A stretch of 9,637 nucleotides of DNA from an uncultured Rubrobacteraceae bacterium. Lineage in GTDB: Bacteria; Actinomycetota; Rubrobacteria; Rubrobacterales; Rubrobacteraceae. Below are positions 6,225-9,637 of the stretch, piece after piece. The DNA is taken from assembly GCA_902806105.1 (NCBI GenBank), contig CADCVI010000105.1:341-9977 (forward strand), given 5' to 3'. A program made the translations under genes and the position numbers. The notes under the pieces were generated by a model. The model saw only the letters and a list, made by a program, of their open reading frames with translations. It was not told the origin of the DNA and did no database searches. How positions within the stretch are numbered: the first letter of the stretch is position 1; the number at the start of each line of letters is the position of its first letter.

Positions 6225-6259
6225 CCCCGCCCTGCGGCGTTGCCCGTCCCCTTCGCGGG

Positions 6260-6271
6260 TACACTGGACGC
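6260..6271 (+). promoter_or_regulatory. -10 element for a leaderless transcript of the cystathionine beta-synthase gene
   Basis: TACACT (6260-6265) fits TANNNT and ends 6 nt before the ATG at 6272. Transcription would therefore begin at or next to the start codon. No purine-rich Shine-Dalgarno precedes the ATG (GGTACACTGGACGC). Leaderless genes with exactly this spacing are common in actinobacteria and deinococci. No good -35 is visible. Confidence 0.5.
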
Positions 6272-7267
6272 ATGAACTACCATGAGAACATCCTCGAAGC
6301 CTTCGGACGGACCCCGCTCGTGCGCCTCGGACGCATCGAGGAGGACGAGGGTCTGGGGGGCTCCATGCTCCTCACGAAGGTCGAGTACCTGAATCCCGGC
6401 GGCTCCGTCAAGGACCGTCCGGCGCTCAAGATGATAGAGGCCGCCGAAGAAGCGGGCCTCCTGAAGCCCGGCGGCACCATCGTCGAGCCCACGAGCGGGA
6501 ACACCGGGGCCGGGCTCGCCATCGCGGCGGCGGTAAGGGGGTACGGCTGCGTCTGCGTCATGCCGGACAAGGCGAGCCAGGAGAAGCGCGACCTCCTCAA
6601 GGCCCTGGGCGCAAAGGTCGTCGTGACGCCGAACGTCCCCCCGGACGACCCCGAGAGCTACTACGCCGTCGCCGAGAGGATGGCGCGCGAGATACCGGGC
6701 GGCTTCAAGCCCGGCCAGTACGAGAACCCGGCCAACCCCGAGGCCCACTACGAGACGACGGGGCCGGAGATCTGGGAGGCGACGGAGGGTGAGATCACCC
6801 ACTTCGTCGCGGGGATGGGCACCTGCGGCACCATCACCGGCACGGCCCGCTACCTCAAGGAGATGAACCCCGGGGTAAGGGTGGTCGGCGCGGACCCTGC
6901 GGGCTCGATCTTCTCCGACCCGGAGGACATCCACCCCTACGCCGTGGAGGGCGTCGGCGAGGACTTCTACCCGGGCAACCACGACGCGTCCCTGGTCGAC
7001 GAGGTCATCCAGGTCTCCGACCGCGAGTCGTTCCTGATGACGCGGCGCCTGATGAGAGAGACGGGGCTCTTCGTCGGGGGCTCGTGCGGCATGGCGGCGG
7101 TGGCGGCGGTCCGGGCCGCGAAGGCCGCCCCCGAGGGCTCCGTCGTCGTCACGCTCTTCCCGGACACGGGCCGCAACTACGTCTCGAAGGTCTTCAACGA
7201 CGACTGGGTGATGCAGAACTCGGAAGTCACCGCCGAAGACCTCGAGAGACCGTTCCGAATCTTCTAG
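6272..7267 (+). CDS. Cystathionine beta-synthase (PLP-dependent, catalytic core only)
   Basis: A 331-residue fold-type II PLP enzyme. K47 in NPGGSVKDRPA is the Schiff-base lysine, EPTSGNTG at 72-79 binds substrate carboxylate, and GMGTCGTITG at 181-190 is the phosphate loop. GGSCGM (269-274) holds the residue facing the pyridine nitrogen. VEGVGEDFYP (225-234) and FPDTGRNYVSK favour cystathionine beta-synthase over O-acetylserine sulfhydrylase, which usually reads 'LPDTGERYLS'. The reaction would be homocysteine plus serine (or O-acetylserine) to cystathionine in the cytosol. It lacks the N-terminal haem segment and the C-terminal Bateman domains of animal and some bacterial enzymes. The ATG is probably leaderless. 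The partner gene follows after 10 bp. Cysteine synthase activity cannot be excluded, but the neighbour supports reverse transsulfuration. Confidence 0.92.
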   Translation: MNYHENILEAFGRTPLVRLGRIEEDEGLGGSMLLTKVEYLNPGGSVKDRPALKMIEAAEEAGLLKPGGTIVEPTSGNTGAGLAIAAAVRGYGCVCVMPDKASQEKRDLLKALGAKVVVTPNVPPDDPESYYAVAERMAREIPGGFKPGQYENPANPEAHYETTGPEIWEATEGEITHFVAGMGTCGTITGTARYLKEMNPGVRVVGADPAGSIFSDPEDIHPYAVEGVGEDFYPGNHDASLVDEVIQVSDRESFLMTRRLMRETGLFVGGSCGMAAVAAVRAAKAAPEGSVVVTLFPDTGRNYVSKVFNDDWVMQNSEVTAEDLERPFRIF

Positions 7268-7277
7268 GGGGAATACT

Positions 7278-8441
7278 TTGAGCTTGGACGAGCACGGCTT
7301 CTCGACACGGGCCATCCACGCCGGGCAGGACCCGGACCCGGCCACCGGCGCGACCATAGTCCCGATCTACCAGACCTCCACCTACACCCAGGAGGCCCCG
7401 GGACAGAACAAGGGCTACGAGTACAGCAGGAGCGGCAACCCCACCCGCGCCGCCCTGGAGGAGTGCATAGCCTCCCTCGAAGGCGCCCGGTACGGCCTCG
7501 CCTTCGCCTCCGGCCTCGCGGCGACGACGGCCGTGATGAGCAGCCTCCTCGCCCCGGGCGACCACGTAGTCGCGGGCGACGACCTCTACGGCGGGAGCTA
7601 CCGGCTCTTCGACAGGGTCCTCACGCACGGGGGCGGCCTGGACTTCACCTACGCCGACACCACCGACCCGGAAGCCGTGGAACGCGCGCTCCGGCCGGAG
7701 ACGAAGCTGCTCTGGATCGAGACGCCGACCAACCCCCTGCTGACGGTCTCGGACATAGCCGCGCTCTCGGAGATGGCCCACGAGCGCGGGGCGGTCGTCG
7801 CCGTCGACAACACCTTCGCCTCGCCTTTCTTCCAGAACCCGCTGGCGCTCGGGGCGGACATCGTGGTCCACTCGACGACGAAGTACATGGGCGGGCACTC
7901 CGACGTAGTAGGCGGGGCGGTGGCGGTCGGGGACGCGGAGGCTTACGAGAAGATCAAGTATTACCAGAACGCCGCAGGGGCGGTCCCCGGCGCCTTCGAC
8001 TCCTGGCTCGTCCTCCGCGGCCTGAAGACCCTCGCGGTCCGCATGCGCCAGCACGAGGAGAACGCCCTCGCGGTGGCGCGCTTCCTCGAAGGCCACGCCT
8101 CGGTGGACATGGTCTACTACCCCGGCCTCCCGAGCCACCCGCAGCACGAGCTCGCCAAGAAGCAGATGCGCGGCTTCTCGGGGATGGTCTCCTTCACCCT
8201 CAAGGGCGGCACGGAGGCGGCGTACGCCGCGATGAAACGGACAAAGCTCTTCCACCTCGCCGAGTCCCTCGGGGGCGTCGAGTCCCTTCTTACGCACCCC
8301 GCGACGATGACGCACGCTGCCATCCCCCGCGAGCAACGCGAGGCCCGGGGCGTTACCGAGGGCCTGATGCGTCTCAGCGTCGGCATCGAGGACGCTGACG
8401 ACCTCATTGCGGACCTGGAGAACGCCATCTCCCCCCGGTAA
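7278..8441 (+). CDS. Cystathionine gamma-lyase / gamma-synthase family PLP enzyme
   Basis: A 387-residue Cys/Met metabolism PLP enzyme of fold type I, full length. Visible motifs are YSRSGNPTR (49-57, R51 contacting PLP phosphate of the partner subunit), Y104 in DDLYGGS (stacking on PLP), AVDNTFASP with D177, and HSTTKYMGGHSD with K202 as Schiff-base lysine. The C-terminal signature is AESLGGVESLLTHPATMTHA. Gamma-lyase and gamma-synthase cannot be separated by eye. Next to a cystathionine beta-synthase the lyase role (cystathionine to cysteine, 2-oxobutyrate and ammonia) is the likelier, as in the B. subtilis mccA-mccB pair. The start is TTG; the GGGGGA ribosome binding site, 6 nt before it, begins in the last base of the TAG stop of the preceding gene, so the two are probably translationally coupled. 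Confidence 0.93.
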   Translation: MSLDEHGFSTRAIHAGQDPDPATGATIVPIYQTSTYTQEAPGQNKGYEYSRSGNPTRAALEECIASLEGARYGLAFASGLAATTAVMSSLLAPGDHVVAGDDLYGGSYRLFDRVLTHGGGLDFTYADTTDPEAVERALRPETKLLWIETPTNPLLTVSDIAALSEMAHERGAVVAVDNTFASPFFQNPLALGADIVVHSTTKYMGGHSDVVGGAVAVGDAEAYEKIKYYQNAAGAVPGAFDSWLVLRGLKTLAVRMRQHEENALAVARFLEGHASVDMVYYPGLPSHPQHELAKKQMRGFSGMVSFTLKGGTEAAYAAMKRTKLFHLAESLGGVESLLTHPATMTHAAIPREQREARGVTEGLMRLSVGIEDADDLIADLENAISPR

Positions 8442-8457
8442 CCCGAGCCGACCGGGG
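8433..8457 (+). terminator. Weak hairpin overlapping the end of the transsulfuration operon
   Basis: A 7-bp perfect stem CCCCGGT/ACCGGGG with an 11-nt loop overlaps the TAA stop (8439-8441). There is no T-run behind it, so it could be a Rho-assisted terminator or a chance GC hairpin. Confidence 0.25.
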
Positions 8458-8458
8458 A

Positions 8459-8683
8459 CTAGCCCCTCGCCAACGCGAGCCCCAAACCTTCACCGCCGTT
8501 CGAGACCTGGCCCTCCACCTCGAAGAACACGCGGTCGCTACCGCTGCCTCGGACCCGCTCCGTACGGGGCAAGGACCACCCCTCCCCGTCCCTCCAACGA
8601 ACACGGGCAGCACGGCGACCGCCGGGAACCTTGTAGGGGGAGCTCCCGGCTACCCGTCCCCGACGCGGACCGCCCCGGCCCAC
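8459..8683 (-). CDS. Possible small protein between convergent genes
   Basis: A 74-codon minus-strand frame in the 297-bp convergent gap. It begins with a GTG lacking a ribosome binding site and contains SPYKVPGGRRAARVRWRDGE, later DRVFFEVEGQVS. The middle part looks protein-like (basic, alternating strand pattern), but third-position G/C is lower than in neighbouring genes and an internal TTG start with GGGGAGGGG nearby is equally possible. I recognise no family. It may be a relic or a chance frame; otherwise this gap shows nothing but hairpins at its two ends. Confidence 0.22.
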   Translation of the reverse strand: MGRGGPRRGRVAGSSPYKVPGGRRAARVRWRDGEGWSLPRTERVRGSGSDRVFFEVEGQVSNGGEGLGLALARG

Positions 8684-8709
8684 CGTTTGCCGGCGCAGCG
8701 CGGTAGCCC

Positions 8710-8732
8710 CGGTTTGTCGCGTACTCGAACCG
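8710..8732 (-). terminator. Hairpin after the TetR gene
   Basis: CGGTTTG pairs with CGAACCG (one G-U or G-T wobble, 9-nt loop), beginning 7 nt beyond the TetR stop codon. It has no U-run, so its role as terminator is only suggested by position. Confidence 0.22.
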
Positions 8733-8738
8733 ACCCTG

Positions 8739-9383
8739 CTACAAGCCGCGTTCGACCATATCCAGCAGGCGCTGTACTGCCTTCTGGGCCTGGTCCTGGT
8801 CGAGGCCGCGCAGGGGCCCGTCGATGAGGAGCATGGCGAGGCCGTGAACCGCGGACCAGGCGAGAAACTCGGCCCCCGGACGGCGCTCGCGGGGCAGGAT
8901 TCCAGCGTCGACCAGCCCGTCCAGCGCGGAGGAGAGGATCTGGAAGGGCGTCAGCCCGCCTCCCCCGGCCCTCGCGGGGCTGTGGGCGCTCCGCAGGTCT
9001 TCTGAAGGGGAGAACGCAGTCCGGAACAGCCCCGGCTCGGCCCGTGCGAACCGCAGGTAACCGGCGCCGACGGCCCGCAGGCGCGCACGGGCGCGGTCCG
9101 CGGCATCCCCTTCATCACCCACCCCGGCCAGCTCTTTCTCCATCGCCACGGCAAGCTCCGCCTGCGCGGCCGAACAAACAGCCCCGAGGAGCGCCCCCCG
9201 GTCTGCGAAGTGCCGGTACGCCGCGCTCGGCACCACGCCCACGCGGCGCGTCGCCTCGCGCAGCACCACAGCGTCCGGCCCGCCTCCGCGCGCGAGCTCC
9301 ACGCCCGCCTCCAGAAGCGCCCGGCGCAGGTCGCCGTGACGGTACGTGCTGCGACCCGGCGACCCGGCCCCCGCAGCCGTCAT
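8739..9383 (-). CDS. TetR family regulator with WHG-type C-terminal domain
   Basis: A 214-residue TetR/AcrR-type repressor. The N-terminal DNA-binding domain covers residues about 14-69: YRHGDLRRALLEAGVELA opens helix 1, and the HTH runs from LREATRRVGVVPSAAYRHF at 41-59 into ADRGALL. The C-terminal ligand/dimer region carries YLRFARAEPGLFRTAF (109-124) and EFLAWSAVHGLAMLLIDG (172-189). Its W176..H180-G181 pattern marks the WHG-type (TetR_C_33) domain. The ligand is unknown. The ATG at 9383 has AAGGGA just upstream (GAAGGGACT before the ATG). Two matching pseudo-palindromes lie 52-107 bp upstream, around promoter-like elements, so autoregulation and control of a divergent gene beginning near 9538 are likely by inference. 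Confidence 0.93.
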   Translation of the reverse strand: MTAAGAGSPGRSTYRHGDLRRALLEAGVELARGGGPDAVVLREATRRVGVVPSAAYRHFADRGALLGAVCSAAQAELAVAMEKELAGVGDEGDAADRARARLRAVGAGYLRFARAEPGLFRTAFSPSEDLRSAHSPARAGGGGLTPFQILSSALDGLVDAGILPRERRPGAEFLAWSAVHGLAMLLIDGPLRGLDQDQAQKAVQRLLDMVERGL

Positions 9384-9434
9384 AGTCCCTTCGAGCGGCA
9401 GCCGCCCACCAACCGAGCCACCACAAAATTCCTG

Positions 9435-9490
9435 TTGTGAACGCCGTACACGAGCCGTATTCTACCCCTGTCATTGTGAACACCGTACAC
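9435..9490. promoter_or_regulatory. Two 17-bp TetR-type operators flanking divergent promoter elements
   Basis: TTGTGAACGCCGTACAC (9435-9451) and TTGTGAACACCGTACAC (9474-9490) are identical in 16 of 17 positions and 39 bp apart. The second, with two more bases, reads TTGTGAAC-ACC-GTACACAA, an inverted repeat with one mismatch per 8-base arm, as TetR dimers bind. Between them, minus-strand TAGAAT (plus 9459-9464) is a good -10 for the tetR gene. On the plus strand, TTGTGA (9435-9440), 17 bp and TATTCT (9458-9463) make a reasonable promoter toward 9538. The operators would cover both. Confidence 0.7.
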
Positions 9491-9537
9491 AAACCCTGCA
9501 TAGCAGCGACAGGGTGCTGAGGCTCAGGAGGGCGGAA

Positions 9538-9637
9538 GTGTTGTTCGGGCACGAGAATACCCTGGTCCACGGCATGAGTGAGGGTACCGGCGGACGCTGT
9601 GTCCCCTCGTGCGGGGGACCGAGCTCTTCCTCGCTGG
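9538..9637 (+). CDS. Start of a divergent gene running off the right edge (product unknown)
   Basis: GTG at 9538 is preceded by AGGAGG (9526-9531) at a 6-nt spacing, the strongest ribosome binding site on this strand of the window. Its frame stays open for 33 codons to the window end (MLFGHENTLVHGMSEGTGGR, then CVPSCGG...). The promoter-like TTGTGA/TATTCT lies upstream between the TetR operators. The visible residues show no family, signal peptide or membrane segment. The other reading frame from GTG 9578 is also open to the edge, so the frame choice rests on the ribosome binding site only. Confidence 0.4.
   Translation, partial: MLFGHENTLVHGMSEGTGGRCVPSCGGPSSSSL

Noticed and set aside
5549..7357. 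A 602-codon minus-strand open frame
   Set aside because: It is a shadow of the HTH-MEDS and cystathionine beta-synthase genes, with a low-complexity Ser/Arg-rich sequence and no motif.
8716..8732. A T-arm-like GGTTCGAGT on the minus strand, suggesting a tRNA
   Set aside because: No acceptor stem, anticodon arm or D-arm can be built around it; it forms only a simple hairpin behind the TetR gene.
9601..9619. Hairpin GTCCCC/GGGGAC near the right edge as a terminator or riboswitch part
   Set aside because: It is a short GC stem with no T-run, inside the likely reading frame starting at 9538.

Overview
The window is GC-rich throughout (my impression, about 68-70%), with strongly G/C-biased third codon positions, several GTG and TTG starts, and short spacers between genes. 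The protein styles suggest an actinobacterium, most like Rubrobacter. That placement is inference, since there is no rRNA or other marker here. I see no IS element, CRISPR array, tRNA or rRNA.

Layout, left to right. (a) 77-1576, minus strand: a two-gene unit of a haloacid-dehalogenase type II family HAD hydrolase followed 3 bp later by an Asp-nucleophile alpha/beta hydrolase. A good ribosome binding site at the left edge hints at a third gene outside the window. (b) 1577-2060: a mostly empty gap, then a 52-residue PMP3/YqaE membrane protein (minus) with a textbook ribosome binding site and a short intrinsic terminator. (c) 2428-4251, minus: a DJ-1/PfpI protein followed by a zinc alcohol/formaldehyde-dehydrogenase-like enzyme. 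This looks like an aldehyde/electrophile stress unit, closed by an elaborate nested inverted repeat at 2349-2416. (d) 4425-4562, plus: what looks like the orphaned C-terminus of another zinc alcohol dehydrogenase, a gene relic. (e) 4754-5107, minus: a small unrecognised protein with an SseB-like look.

(f) 5108-5483 is an intergenic region with an AT-rich island that carries three 10-bp direct repeats in exact helical phase. It precedes (g) 5484-6224, plus: a regulator with an excisionase/MerR-type helix-turn-helix and a C-terminal region resembling the MEDS (DcmR) sensory domain. (h) 6272-8441, plus: a cystathionine beta-synthase and a cystathionine gamma-synthase/lyase, overlapping at the level of stop codon and ribosome binding site. 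Together they form a reverse transsulfuration unit (homocysteine to cysteine via cystathionine). The first gene seems to be expressed from a leaderless transcript.

(i) 8739-9383, minus: a TetR regulator with a C-terminal WHG-type motif. Its upstream region holds two near-identical 17-bp pseudo-palindromes that flank promoter-like elements on both strands. A plus-strand reading frame with a strong ribosome binding site starts at 9538 and runs off the right edge, and it is the natural candidate for the TetR target.

Most genes belong to ordinary families. The least explained signals are the phased iterons before the HTH-MEDS regulator, the twin TetR operators, the dehydrogenase relic and the nested inverted repeat. 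I do not see clear evidence for a large undescribed system.
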